Source: Eubacterium sp. | GTDB taxonomy: Bacteria > Bacillota > Clostridia > Lachnospirales > Lachnospiraceae | NCBI GenBank assembly: GCA_024681495.1 | Contig: JAILAS010000111.1 | Location: 1-7,832, forward strand | DNA: 7,832 bases | Reading direction: 5' to 3' | Shown: piece by piece, positions 1-6,622 of the stretch | Layout of the letters: every line of letters begins with the position of its first letter | How positions within the stretch are numbered: the stretch's first letter is position 1 | Made by a program: the position numbers and the translations under genes | Notes under the pieces: model-generated | What the model saw: the letters and a program-made list of their open reading frames with translations, nothing else | What the model was told of the DNA's origin: nothing | The model's database searches: none

Positions 1-145
1 GAATTGAATGCGTGGGCCTGTTGGGAATTGAATGCGTGGGCCTGCTGGGAATTGAATGCGTGGGCCTGCTGGGAATTGAATGCGTGGGGCCTGCTGGGAA
101 TTGAATGCGTGGACCTGTTGGGAATTGAATGCGTGGACCTGTTTT
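1..145. repeat. 24-bp tandem repeat (minisatellite), about six copies
   Basis: Six head-to-tail units begin at 1, 25, 49, 73, 98 and 122. Each starts GAATTGAATGCGTGG and continues with a variable CCTG(C/T)TGG end. The first three units have GGCCTG and the last two GACCTG. Unit four is 25 bp because of an extra G, and the last unit decays after about 22 bp. The array is cut by the left window edge, so its full copy number is unknown. The unit length is a multiple of three and one frame stays open through the array, but the inserted G shifts that frame and there is no ribosome binding site. A non-coding minisatellite is therefore preferred over the repeat region of a protein. Confidence 0.9.
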
Positions 146-271
146 GGGTGTTGATTGGTCGGGTGCGGGAGAAATGGTGGTTATTTAAAAAGTTTGTGTG
201 TATGCGGTGAGCCAAGTGATGGAGTTACAAAGAAAAATACACACCGGCGGTCAATTATGGTAGAGTGGAAT
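146..271. other. non-coding stretch, nothing convincing
   Basis: This stretch lies between the tandem repeat and the promoter of the small gene at 380. No ORF with a ribosome binding site is visible. The only structure seen is an 8-bp inverted repeat, GTGTGTAT (196-203) and ATACACAC (237-244), separated by 33 bp. It has no T-run and may be chance. Confidence 0.5.
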
Positions 272-301
272 TTGACAGAACGATACAATTAAGGTTAGAA
301 T
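272..301 (+). promoter_or_regulatory. putative sigma-A promoter for the gene at 380
   Basis: A perfect -35 box TTGACA (272-277) is followed after 18 bp by TAGAAT (296-301), one mismatch from the -10 consensus. Transcription would begin near 308, leaving a leader of about 70 nt before the start at 380. A nearby TACAAT at 284 is too close to the -35 box to be its partner. Confidence 0.6.
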
Positions 302-331
302 CCGGCCGGCAATCGTTGGGGAATCGGCCGG
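302..331. other. GC-rich palindromic segment in the leader
   Basis: CCGGCCG (302-308) can pair with CGGCCGG (325-331) across a 16-nt loop. The core CGGCCG is itself palindromic, so the two copies also read as direct repeats. A third related piece, GCCGGT, follows at 334-339. The segment sits at or just after the predicted transcription start, so it could be an operator or an RNA hairpin. There is no T-run, so it is not a normal terminator. Confidence 0.4.
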
Positions 332-379
332 TAGCCGGTGAAAAGCGATCGGACCGGGAGAATTTCAGGAGAGAAAACA

Positions 380-679
380 ATGGGCAATGTTTATGAGCAG
401 ATAGAGGAAATCAGAAAAAAGGCTGAGGCAGATAACGCCCTCCGGGCGTCAATTCTGGCGACACGGGAGGCCGACGAGCCGCTCTGGGAGTTCTGCGAGA
501 TCTGCCGGCGGGAGGGGTACGAGGTGTATCCGATGGATGTGATTGCCGCGGGCGACGAGTTTTACGCCGCGATGAAGCGTTCCACCAACGGCGGGGGAGA
601 GAATTCGCCGGTCTTAAACGCGGAAGACGACATCTACGAGCTGCTCCTGGCGTCACTTGAGATGAGCGGGCGCGGGTAA
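380..679 (+). CDS. small acidic protein, weak Nif11-like character, function unknown
   Basis: The protein has 99 residues from the start chosen here. ATG at 380 is preferred because AGGAGA (367-372) lies 7 bp upstream. The frame is also open from a GTG at 338, but no ribosome binding site precedes that. The N-terminal half (about 3-55) looks helical and charged, with a YEQIEEIRKKAEAD start and an EFCEICRREGYEV segment. Its spacing of helix, then GY and a second helix recalls the Nif11-type leader domain. After this come a KRSTNGGGENSP stretch (about 66-77) and an acidic EDDIYELLLASLE tail. Nif11 domains occur as leaders of ribosomally made modified peptides, but here no Cys/Ser/Thr-rich core follows a double glycine and no modifying enzyme is in the window. 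A peptide precursor role is therefore not supported. It has its own promoter and is followed at once by a direct-repeat array. The gene is likely real, with function unknown. Confidence 0.7.
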   Translation: MGNVYEQIEEIRKKAEADNALRASILATREADEPLWEFCEICRREGYEVYPMDVIAAGDEFYAAMKRSTNGGGENSPVLNAEDDIYELLLASLEMSGRG

Positions 680-686
680 GATTCAA

Positions 687-895
687 GTTTACATAACACT
701 AAGAGCGCCCGGCGGTAAGATTCAAGTATACATAACGCCGGGGCACAGCACTGCCTGATAAGTCAACATAAAACCAAGCGGTGCACAGGTAGATGTGTGT
801 GTTTACATAACGCCAAGAACGCCCCCCGGCGCCCTAGGTTTACATAACACCAAGACCCCCTTCGTTCAGCTTCAAAAAAAGTTTACATAAAGAGG
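687..895 (+). repeat. six-copy regularly spaced direct-repeat array, consensus GTTTACATAACACCAAGA
   Basis: Copies start at 687 (GTTTACATAACACTAAGA), 726 (GTATACATAACGCC), 762 (GTCAACATAAAACCAAGC), 801 (GTTTACATAACGCCAAGA), 838 (GTTTACATAACACCAAGA) and 881 (GTTTACATAAAGAGG). All read in the same direction, and successive starts are 39, 36, 39, 37 and 43 bp apart. The intervals are mostly unrelated and often very GC-rich. Copies one and two share a longer match: GGTAAGATTCAAGT occurs at 675-688 and 714-727, and the first of these includes the stop codon of the upstream gene. The last copy abuts the ribosome binding site of uvrB. The array could bind a protein cooperatively, be an expanded intergenic repeat family, or derive from mobile-element ends. 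Confidence 0.85.
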
Positions 896-902
896 CAACC
901 AA

Positions 903-2894
903 ATGCAGGAAGACGTATTCAAACTACATTCACCGTACAAACCCACCGGCGATCAGCCGCAGGCGATAGAAAAGCTTGTTGCCGGCTTTAAGGCCGGCAA
1001 TCAGTTCCAGACCCTCCAGGGCGTCACGGGAAGCGGAAAGACGTTCACCATGGCGAACGTCATTGCGCAGCTCAACCGCCCGACCCTCGTCATATCGCAT
1101 AATAAGACCCTGGCCGCGCAGCTCTACGGCGAGTTCAAGGAGTTTTTTCCCGAGAACGCGGTGGAGTACTTCGTATCCTACTACGACTACTACCAGCCGG
1201 AGGCCTACGTGCCCTCGACCGACACGTATATCGCGAAGGACTCGGCCATCAACGAGGAAATCGACAGGCTCAGGCTCTCCGCGACGGCATCGCTCATCGA
1301 GAGGCGGGACGTGGTCATCGTATCCAGCGTCTCGTGCATTTACGGCCTGGGCTCCCCTGTGGACTACAGCCAGATGATGGTGTCGTTCCGCGAGGGGCAG
1401 GAGTACGACAGGGACGACCTCATCAGGTCTCTTATTGACATCCAGTACACGCGAAACGAGATTGACTTCAAGAGGGGCTCCTTCAGGGTGCACGGCGATA
1501 CGGTGGAGATCATTCCCGCGAACGGGGCCGAGGAGGCCATAAGGGTCGAGTTCTTCGGCGATGAGATCGACAGAATCACCCTCACCGACGTGCTCACCGG
1601 AAAGGTAAAGGCGGAGCTCTCGCACGCCGCTGTATTCCCGGCGTCGCACTATGTGGTGCCGCAGGATAAGATATTGGCGGCCGCAAAGAACATCGAGGCC
1701 GAGCTCGAGGAGCGCGTGAAGTACTTCAGGAGCGAGGACAAGCTTCTCGAGGCGCAGCGCATAGAGGAGAGGACGAACTTCGACGTCGAGATGCTCAGGG
1801 AGACGGGGTTCTGCTCCGGTATCGAGAATTATTCCCGGCACCTGGCAGGCCGCGCGCCCGGATCCACGCCGGAGACGCTCATGGATTACTTCCCGGAGGA
1901 TCTCTTCATCATAATCGACGAGTCGCACATAACGATTCCACAGGTGGGCGCCATGTACGTGGGCGACCAGTCCAGAAAGACCACGCTTGTGGACTACGGT
2001 TTCCGCCTGCCGTCCGCAAAGGACAACCGCCCGCTCAACTTTGGCGAGTTCGAGAATAAGATAGACCAGATGATGTTCGTCTCCGCCACGCCCGGTCCTT
2101 ACGAGGCCGAGCACGAGATGACGCGCGTGGAGCAGATTATCCGCCCAACGGGGCTTTTGGATCCCGAGGTCTTCGTGCGCCCCATTGAGGGCCAAATCGA
2201 CGATTTGGTCTCCGAGATCCGCATCCAGAACGACAAGGGAGAGAAGACCCTCGTCACCACGCTCACCAAAAAGATGGCGGAGGATCTGACGGACTACCTG
2301 AGGGAGACGGGAATCCGAGTGAAGTACCTGCACTCCGACATCGATACCCTCGAGCGCGCTCAGATAATACGCGACCTGCGCCTGGACGTGTTCGACGTTC
2401 TGGTCGGCATAAATCTCCTGCGCGAGGGCCTTGATATCCCGGAGGTTTCACTCATTGCTATCCTGGACGCGGACAAGGAGGGATTCCTTCGCTCCGAGAC
2501 TTCGCTCATCCAGACCATCGGCCGCGCCGCTCGAAACTCCGAGGGCCGTGTCATCATGTATGCCGACAGCATCACGGACTCGATGCGCCGCGCCATAGAC
2601 GAGACCGAGCGTCGCCGTAAGATCCAGCAGGAGTACAATGAGGCGCACGGCATCACTCCCGAGACCATCCGCAAGGAGGTCAGGGAGCTGGTGGCGGTCT
2701 CCAGGAAGGTGGCCGCCGAGGAGGTAAAGTTCGAGAAGGACCCCGAGTCCATGAGCGCCAAGGAGCTCGAAAAGGCGATTCACGACATCCGCAAGAAGAT
2801 GGACAAGGCGGCGGCGGAGCTCGACTTCGAAACGGCCGCGATGCTGCGTGACCAGATGTTTGAATACACCAAGGCGCTGCCGGGAGGCAGGTAG
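903..2894 (+). CDS. uvrB: UvrABC system protein B (excision nuclease helicase)
   Basis: UvrB is the DNA damage-verifying component of bacterial nucleotide excision repair. It is loaded by UvrA, inserts a beta-hairpin into damaged DNA, and recruits UvrC to cut on both sides of the lesion. The 663 residues match the family's usual length. Visible motifs are Walker A GVTGSGKT (40-47), the beta-hairpin sequence YDYYQPEAYVP (94-104), the helicase Walker B motif DESH (339-342), SATPG (394-398), helicase motif VI QTIGRAARN (537-545), and a C-terminal UVR domain (about 620-655) that contacts UvrC. The start follows AGAGG (891-895) at 7 bp. uvrA and uvrC are not in the window. No clear LexA box was found upstream, where the six-copy repeat array sits instead. 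The gene appears intact. Confidence 0.98.
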   Translation: MQEDVFKLHSPYKPTGDQPQAIEKLVAGFKAGNQFQTLQGVTGSGKTFTMANVIAQLNRPTLVISHNKTLAAQLYGEFKEFFPENAVEYFVSYYDYYQPEAYVPSTDTYIAKDSAINEEIDRLRLSATASLIERRDVVIVSSVSCIYGLGSPVDYSQMMVSFREGQEYDRDDLIRSLIDIQYTRNEIDFKRGSFRVHGDTVEIIPANGAEEAIRVEFFGDEIDRITLTDVLTGKVKAELSHAAVFPASHYVVPQDKILAAAKNIEAELEERVKYFRSEDKLLEAQRIEERTNFDVEMLRETGFCSGIENYSRHLAGRAPGSTPETLMDYFPEDLFIIIDESHITIPQVGAMYVGDQSRKTTLVDYGFRLPSAKDNRPLNFGEFENKIDQMMFVSATPGPYEAEHEMTRVEQIIRPTGLLDPEVFVRPIEGQIDDLVSEIRIQNDKGEKTLVTTLTKKMAEDLTDYLRETGIRVKYLHSDIDTLERAQIIRDLRLDVFDVLVGINLLREGLDIPEVSLIAILDADKEGFLRSETSLIQTIGRAARNSEGRVIMYADSITDSMRRAIDETERRRKIQQEYNEAHGITPETIRKEVRELVAVSRKVAAEEVKFEKDPESMSAKELEKAIHDIRKKMDKAAAELDFETAAMLRDQMFEYTKALPGGR

Positions 2895-2973
2895 TTCCGT
2901 TCCGGGTAGCAATTTGGCGACGGGGGTGCGGTGGAACTTACAAAAATGTATCAATAAATTGTCCGGGGCTCCC

Positions 2974-3001
2974 TTGAAAAATTGACCCAATCGGGTAAAA
3001 T
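2974..3001 (+). promoter_or_regulatory. possible promoter for the dtxR-type gene operon
   Basis: TTGAAA (2974-2979) is followed after 16 bp by TAAAAT (2996-3001). Both boxes are one or two bases from consensus. This would give a leader of about 130 nt before the start at 3140. The call is moderate, because TTGACC at 2982 is a nearby competing -35-like box without a well-placed partner. Confidence 0.4.
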
Positions 3002-3044
3002 AGAGGATAGGTTGTTGCGCCCACGGGCGTAGTGACGTTTTGAT

Positions 3045-3050
3045 TATAAT
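3045..3050 (+). promoter_or_regulatory. perfect TATAAT -10 box upstream of the regulator gene
   Basis: A perfect TATAAT lies 90 bp before the regulator start, with a TG at 3041-3042 just upstream. No convincing -35 box sits 16-18 bp before it. A small inverted repeat, CGCCC-AC-GGGCG (3018-3029), occupies roughly that position. It could be a promoter that needs an activator. Confidence 0.35.
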
Positions 3051-3054
3051 GTCT

Positions 3055-3083
3055 GTCGGATGCAGTTTGTTTAACGATCCGAC
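3055..3083. promoter_or_regulatory. inverted repeat GTCGGAT / ATCCGAC, candidate operator or leader hairpin
   Basis: GTCGGAT (3055-3061) is the exact reverse complement of ATCCGAC (3077-3083), with 15 bp between. It begins 4 bp after the TATAAT box, so it would overlap the transcription start. DtxR-family repressors often bind such sites in their own promoters, but this sequence does not resemble a known DtxR or MntR box that I recognise. An RNA hairpin is an alternative. No T-run follows. Confidence 0.35.
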
Positions 3084-3139
3084 CGGCCATACTATACATG
3101 GGTTAGGAAATCAGAAGTAGCAAACAGAGGGTATTTGTA

Positions 3140-3514
3140 ATGAAAACATCTAACAACGAATCGTCTGAGGATTATCTGGAGACCATCCTCGTATTAAGTC
3201 AGAAGCTTCCCGCAGTTCGTTCCATCGACGTGGCCAATGAGATGGACTTTAAGAAGTCGTCGGTCAGTGTGGCGATGAAGAACCTCAGGGCAAAGGAGAT
3301 GATTACGGTCACTGACGCGGGCTACATTCTCCTCACAGAGAAGGGGCGCAGCGTGGCCGAGATGATCTACGAGCGTCACGTGTTCCTGTCGAACTGGCTC
3401 GAGTCGCTCGGCGTGGACGAGGAGACGGCTAGCGAGGACGCGTGCCGCATGGAGCACGATATTTCGCCGGAGAGTTTCGCGGCTATTAAGGCGTTCGTGG
3501 AGAAGGCTAAATAG
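3140..3514 (+). CDS. DtxR/MntR-family metal-dependent transcriptional regulator
   Basis: Proteins of this family sense Fe(II) or Mn(II) and, when metal-bound, dimerise and repress metal-uptake genes. The 124 residues hold an N-terminal winged helix (about 8-70, with VRSIDVANEM...SSVSVAMKNL and a wing ending LTEKGR) and a helical metal-binding and dimerisation domain (about 72-124). The C-terminal SH3-like domain of DtxR is absent, as in MntR. By alignment to remembered family sequences, the probable metal ligands are D11, E14, H80, C102, E105 and H106. D11 and E14 match MntR, while C102 matches DtxR, where MntR has Glu. The metal preference is therefore uncertain. AGAGGG (3126-3131) lies 8 bp before the ATG. 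The methyltransferase gene begins 2 bp after the stop, so the two are probably co-translated. No metal transporter gene is in the window. Confidence 0.9.
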   Translation: MKTSNNESSEDYLETILVLSQKLPAVRSIDVANEMDFKKSSVSVAMKNLRAKEMITVTDAGYILLTEKGRSVAEMIYERHVFLSNWLESLGVDEETASEDACRMEHDISPESFAAIKAFVEKAK

Positions 3515-3516
3515 TA

Positions 3517-4668
3517 ATGAGAGAGTTTACGTTGGTTGCTCCCTGCCACTTCGGCACGGGGGCAGTTCTCAAACGCGAAATTTATGATATGGGATACGAT
3601 GTCACGGCCGTTACGGACGGCCGTGTCGCTTTTGCGGGTGATGCCGAGGCCGTGGTTCGCGCGAACTTCTCGCTGCGCACCGCCGAGCGCGTCCTCCTTT
3701 TGGTTGGCAATGTGCATGCCGAGACCTTCGACGAGCTGTTCGAGGGCATTAAGGCGCTGCCCTGGGAGGATTACCTTCCGAGAAATGCGCGCTTCTGGGT
3801 CACGAAGGCGTCGAGCGTGCGCTCTAAGCTCTTCTCGGGCTCGGACATCCAGCGAATAGCCAAGAAGGCGATGGTGGAGAGGATGAAGATGACCTACTCC
3901 ATCGAGCAGTTCCCCGAGGATGGAGACGACTACCCGGTCAGGATATTCTTCCGCGACGATGTGGCGGAGGTGGCCATAGACACATCGGGCGATTCCCTTC
4001 ACAAGCGCGGATACAGGGCTCTCCACGGGGAGGCGCCCATATCCGAGACGCTCGCTGCGTCGGTCATAGGGCTCACGCCATGGAGGCCGGGCAGGATACT
4101 GGTAGATCCGTTCTGCGGCAGCGGGACTTTCCCCATCGAGGCGGCCATGATCGCCTGCCATATCGCGCCGGGCATAAACAGGTCTTTCACGGCGCAGAAG
4201 TGGACGCACCTGATCCCGAAAGCGCTCTGGGATGAGATACGAGATGAACTTAAATCGGAAATAAATATCCCTTCCCCCGACGAGGTGGATATACAGGGCT
4301 ACGACGCAGACCCGCAGGTTCTTAAGGCTGCCAGAGCCAATGCTCAGGCGGCGGGAGTGGATAGTATCATCCACTTTCAACATCGTGAGGTGAAGGATCT
4401 TTCTCACCACGGCAGCTACGGCTTCGTGATAACCAATCCTCCATACGGCGAGAGGCTCGAGGAGCGCTCCGCCCTCCCGGCGCTGTACGGACAGATTGCC
4501 GACGGCATGAAGAGACTTGACACCTGGTCCTTTTACATAATCAGCGGCTGGGATGGCACTGAGGGAGCCATTGGGAGAAAGAGCAATAAACGGCGTAAGT
4601 TATATAATGGTATGATAAGGACGGATTTGTTTATGTATCCGGGCCCCAAACCGCCTCGCAGGAAATAG
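3517..4668 (+). CDS. THUMP-domain class I SAM-dependent rRNA methyltransferase (RlmL/YpsC type)
   Basis: This family transfers a methyl group from S-adenosylmethionine to a base in RNA. Characterised Gram-negative relatives (RlmL) make N2-methylguanosine in 23S rRNA. The 383 residues show an N-terminal ferredoxin-like region and THUMP RNA-binding domain (about 1-155), the linker DTSGDSLHKRGYR (155-167), SAM-binding motif I DPFCGSGTFPIEAA (197-210), an acidic motif GYDADP (261-266) and the catalytic NPPY (307-310) followed by GERL. The second methyltransferase half found in fused RlmKL is absent, as expected for the Bacillota YpsC form. The ATG lies 2 bp after the regulator's stop, and GGAGAAGG (3499-3506) inside the preceding gene serves as ribosome binding site. 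The exact modified base cannot be told from sequence. Confidence 0.92.
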   Translation: MREFTLVAPCHFGTGAVLKREIYDMGYDVTAVTDGRVAFAGDAEAVVRANFSLRTAERVLLLVGNVHAETFDELFEGIKALPWEDYLPRNARFWVTKASSVRSKLFSGSDIQRIAKKAMVERMKMTYSIEQFPEDGDDYPVRIFFRDDVAEVAIDTSGDSLHKRGYRALHGEAPISETLAASVIGLTPWRPGRILVDPFCGSGTFPIEAAMIACHIAPGINRSFTAQKWTHLIPKALWDEIRDELKSEINIPSPDEVDIQGYDADPQVLKAARANAQAAGVDSIIHFQHREVKDLSHHGSYGFVITNPPYGERLEERSALPALYGQIADGMKRLDTWSFYIISGWDGTEGAIGRKSNKRRKLYNGMIRTDLFMYPGPKPPRRK

Positions 4669-4729
4669 GTTTTCCGGGGATTTACAGCAGACGACGGCGG
4701 GTCAGTACAGAGGTTACACTTAGTAAGTT

Positions 4730-5869
4730 ATGGAAAATAAGCACAGGATTGCCATGCTGCTTTCGATATTCGCATTGACGGCCGGCATGTTCACGTTCCT
4801 GCATCTGGTGCAGAACGGCACATTCGATATAATGACATACGCTCAGGCCAAAGAGCTCGAGCAGAAGGAGACGGCCGCATCGTCGGATGCGGGCGCCTAC
4901 TTCGCGGAGGCCGAGGACGACGATTCCGACGGACTCGAGTTTTCCTTCCACCTCTCGGGCGGCATAGGAAAGGACGACGTGGAGGTTTCGATCAATCAGA
5001 TGTCTCAGACGCTGATGATCGACATTGACGGCGCGGACGATAACTACGTGACCGCCAATCCCCTCTCGGGCGCCAGCACGCATATAAATGACCTGCTGCT
5101 GTATTCCTACGACGACGGATACGGATATGAGATAACCCTCGACGATTACTACGAGTGCGAGACCGCGGTGGAGGACGGCGAGTTCAAGATTTCGCTGGTG
5201 GATCCCCACGAAAAGTACGATTACATAGTCGTGATCGATCCCGGACACGGCGGATCGGATTCGCCGGGTACCGTCTGGAACGGTGTCAAGGAGTCGGACA
5301 TCACGCTCGAGATCGGCAACGCCATAATGAAATATCAGGAGCAGCTTGCGGAGATGGGCATAGGCCTTTACACCACTCGCACGGAGGACGTATACACTTA
5401 CCTCTCCGGCAGGTGTGCTATGGCCAACGGGCTCGACGCGGATCTTTTCCTGAGCATTCACTGTAATTCCATTCCCGGATACTGGGATGATGCCACCTCC
5501 GGCGTGGAGACCCTCTACAGCCAGAAGGATAAGAAGGGCAATTCCAAGGCCCTGGCCCAGCTCCTCTCGGAGAAGGTGGCAGAGAGTACGTCCTCCAGGG
5601 ACAGGGGCGCCGTGATGGGTGATGAGATTTACATAATACGTAAGGCGAAGGTGCCCGTGGCGCTCTGCGAGGTCGGGTTCATGAGCAACCACACAGAGCT
5701 TAGCAACCTTCAGACCAAGAGCTACCGCAAGAAGGTGGCCGAGGGATTCTATAACACGATTATATATGCGTTCGAGAACGGACTGGATGCTGAGGAGGCC
5801 AAGGCCGACAGTACCGTGGACAACTCGGCGACAGAGGATATTGTAAACAATGAAAACGACGAAAACTAA
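4730..5869 (+). CDS. N-acetylmuramoyl-L-alanine amidase, Amidase_3 family, membrane-anchored
   Basis: This zinc enzyme cuts the amide bond between MurNAc and L-alanine in peptidoglycan, outside the membrane. The 379 residues begin with a short basic stretch (K4, H5, R6) and a hydrophobic segment (about 7-27), with no clear cleavage site or lipobox, so a signal anchor is likely. An acidic linker (about 39-70) and a beta-rich, AMIN-like region (about 70-160) precede the catalytic domain (about 164-350). Catalytic-domain motifs are VIDPGHGG (zinc ligand H173), ESDITLEI (likely ligand E188), TTRTED, LSIHCNS (ligand H244) and CEVGFMSN (catalytic E314). The tail after 350 is acidic and polar, with no wall-binding repeats. 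The ribosome binding site is weak: AGAGG (4709-4713) lies 16 bp away. An internal ATG at 4754 with AGGA 5 bp upstream is possible, but it would lose the basic N-terminus. The gap to the methyltransferase is 61 bp with no terminator. Confidence 0.93.
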   Translation: MENKHRIAMLLSIFALTAGMFTFLHLVQNGTFDIMTYAQAKELEQKETAASSDAGAYFAEAEDDDSDGLEFSFHLSGGIGKDDVEVSINQMSQTLMIDIDGADDNYVTANPLSGASTHINDLLLYSYDDGYGYEITLDDYYECETAVEDGEFKISLVDPHEKYDYIVVIDPGHGGSDSPGTVWNGVKESDITLEIGNAIMKYQEQLAEMGIGLYTTRTEDVYTYLSGRCAMANGLDADLFLSIHCNSIPGYWDDATSGVETLYSQKDKKGNSKALAQLLSEKVAESTSSRDRGAVMGDEIYIIRKAKVPVALCEVGFMSNHTELSNLQTKSYRKKVAEGFYNTIIYAFENGLDAEEAKADSTVDNSATEDIVNNENDEN

Positions 5870-6464
5870 CGAAAAGAAGATGATAGTGGCCACCGGCAAC
5901 ATGGGTAAGCTCGAGGAAATCCGCCAGATTCTCTCGGATGTCATTCCGAACATCGTCTCCATGAAGGAGGCGGGGCTCTACACGGACGTGGAGGAGACGG
6001 GATCCACCTTCGTCGAGAACGCGTTGCTTAAGTGCAGGGCGGTGGCAGAGAAGACCGACGGATACGTGCTTTCGGACGACTCGGGACTGGTGGTGGATGC
6101 GCTGGACGGAGAGCCCGGCATCTACTCCTCGCGCTACCTGGGCGAGGACACCTCCTACGACGTGAAGAACGCCGACATCCTCCGCAGGATGGAGGGAGTC
6201 CCCGAGGAGAAGCGCACGGCCAGGTTCGTCTGCGCCGTGGCGGTCATTACGCCGGACAAGAGGGAAATCGCCGTAGAGGGCTACATGGAGGGAATAATAG
6301 GCCACGAGATAAAGGGCGAGCACGGCTTCGGCTACGACCCGATATTCTTCCTTCCCGAGTACGGTAAGACGTCCGCCGAGATTCTTCCCGAGGAGAAGAA
6401 CGAGATAAGCCATAGGGGAAAGGCCCTGAGACTCATGCTCGAGGAGCTGAAGGGAGAGCAGTAG
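5850..6464 (+). CDS. rdgB: XTP/dITP diphosphatase (RdgB/HAM1 family)
   Basis: The enzyme hydrolyses non-canonical purine nucleotides such as dITP and XTP to the monophosphate plus pyrophosphate, keeping deaminated bases out of DNA and RNA. The 204 residues match the family length. Motifs are the N-terminal substrate loop IVATGNMGK (12-20), DDSGL (76-80) with the following PGIYSSRYLG (89-98), GFGYDPIF (159-166) and SHRGKAL (187-193). The start at 5850 lies inside the end of the amidase gene, a 20-bp overlap, with AGAGGA (5833-5838) 11 bp upstream. A second ATG at 5880 would also keep the whole domain, but only weak purines precede it. The overlap implies co-transcription and probably coupled translation with the amidase. 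A promoter for the tRNA genes follows within about 110 bp. Confidence 0.96.
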   Translation: MKTTKTNEKKMIVATGNMGKLEEIRQILSDVIPNIVSMKEAGLYTDVEETGSTFVENALLKCRAVAEKTDGYVLSDDSGLVVDALDGEPGIYSSRYLGEDTSYDVKNADILRRMEGVPEEKRTARFVCAVAVITPDKREIAVEGYMEGIIGHEIKGEHGFGYDPIFFLPEYGKTSAEILPEEKNEISHRGKALRLMLEELKGEQ

Positions 6465-6571
6465 CCCGACAGTTTATGGTAAATAAGATCCGCTTTTGGG
6501 GGACGGGATAGGGCTTAAACCCGCGAAAACACTGCGTTCCCACACCTTTTTCGAGAAGTTTGAAAAAATCG

Positions 6572-6600
6572 TTGACATGCGAAAAGTGTTATTATATAAT
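6572..6600 (+). promoter_or_regulatory. consensus sigma-A promoter of the tRNA operon
   Basis: TTGACA (6572-6577) and TATAAT (6595-6600) are both perfect and separated by the ideal 17 bp. The first tRNA begins 23 bp after the -10 box. Full-consensus promoters are typical of stable RNA genes. Confidence 0.93.
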
Positions 6601-6622
6601 CATTAAGCATGCTCATTGGTGA

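Noticed and set aside
4..210. Open frame through the tandem repeats encoding repeated NAWACWEL units
   Set aside because: There is no ribosome binding site, the repeat frame is broken by a one-base insertion in unit four, and the rest of the sequence has no protein-like character. It is best read as non-coding repeat.
687..895. CRISPR array
   Set aside because: The repeats are only about 18 bp and imperfect, intervals are about 18-25 bp and vary in length, and no cas gene is in the window.
680..902. LexA (SOS) box before uvrB
   Set aside because: I looked for the Gram-positive type GAAC-N4-GTTC palindrome and found no acceptable match.
2893..2938. Hairpin AGTTCC / GGAACT as uvrB terminator
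   Set aside because: The stem is only 6 bp with a 34-nt loop, and no T-run follows.
930..2990. Long reverse-strand open frames opposite uvrB
   Set aside because: They are shadows of a strongly conserved GC-rich gene, with no family motifs and no ribosome binding sites of their own.
4532..5636. TTTACATAA at 4532-4540 and 5628-5636 as further members of the uvrB-upstream motif
   Set aside because: Both lie inside coding sequence and encode ordinary Tyr-Ile-Ile stretches. The flanking bases do not match the longer consensus, so chance is sufficient.
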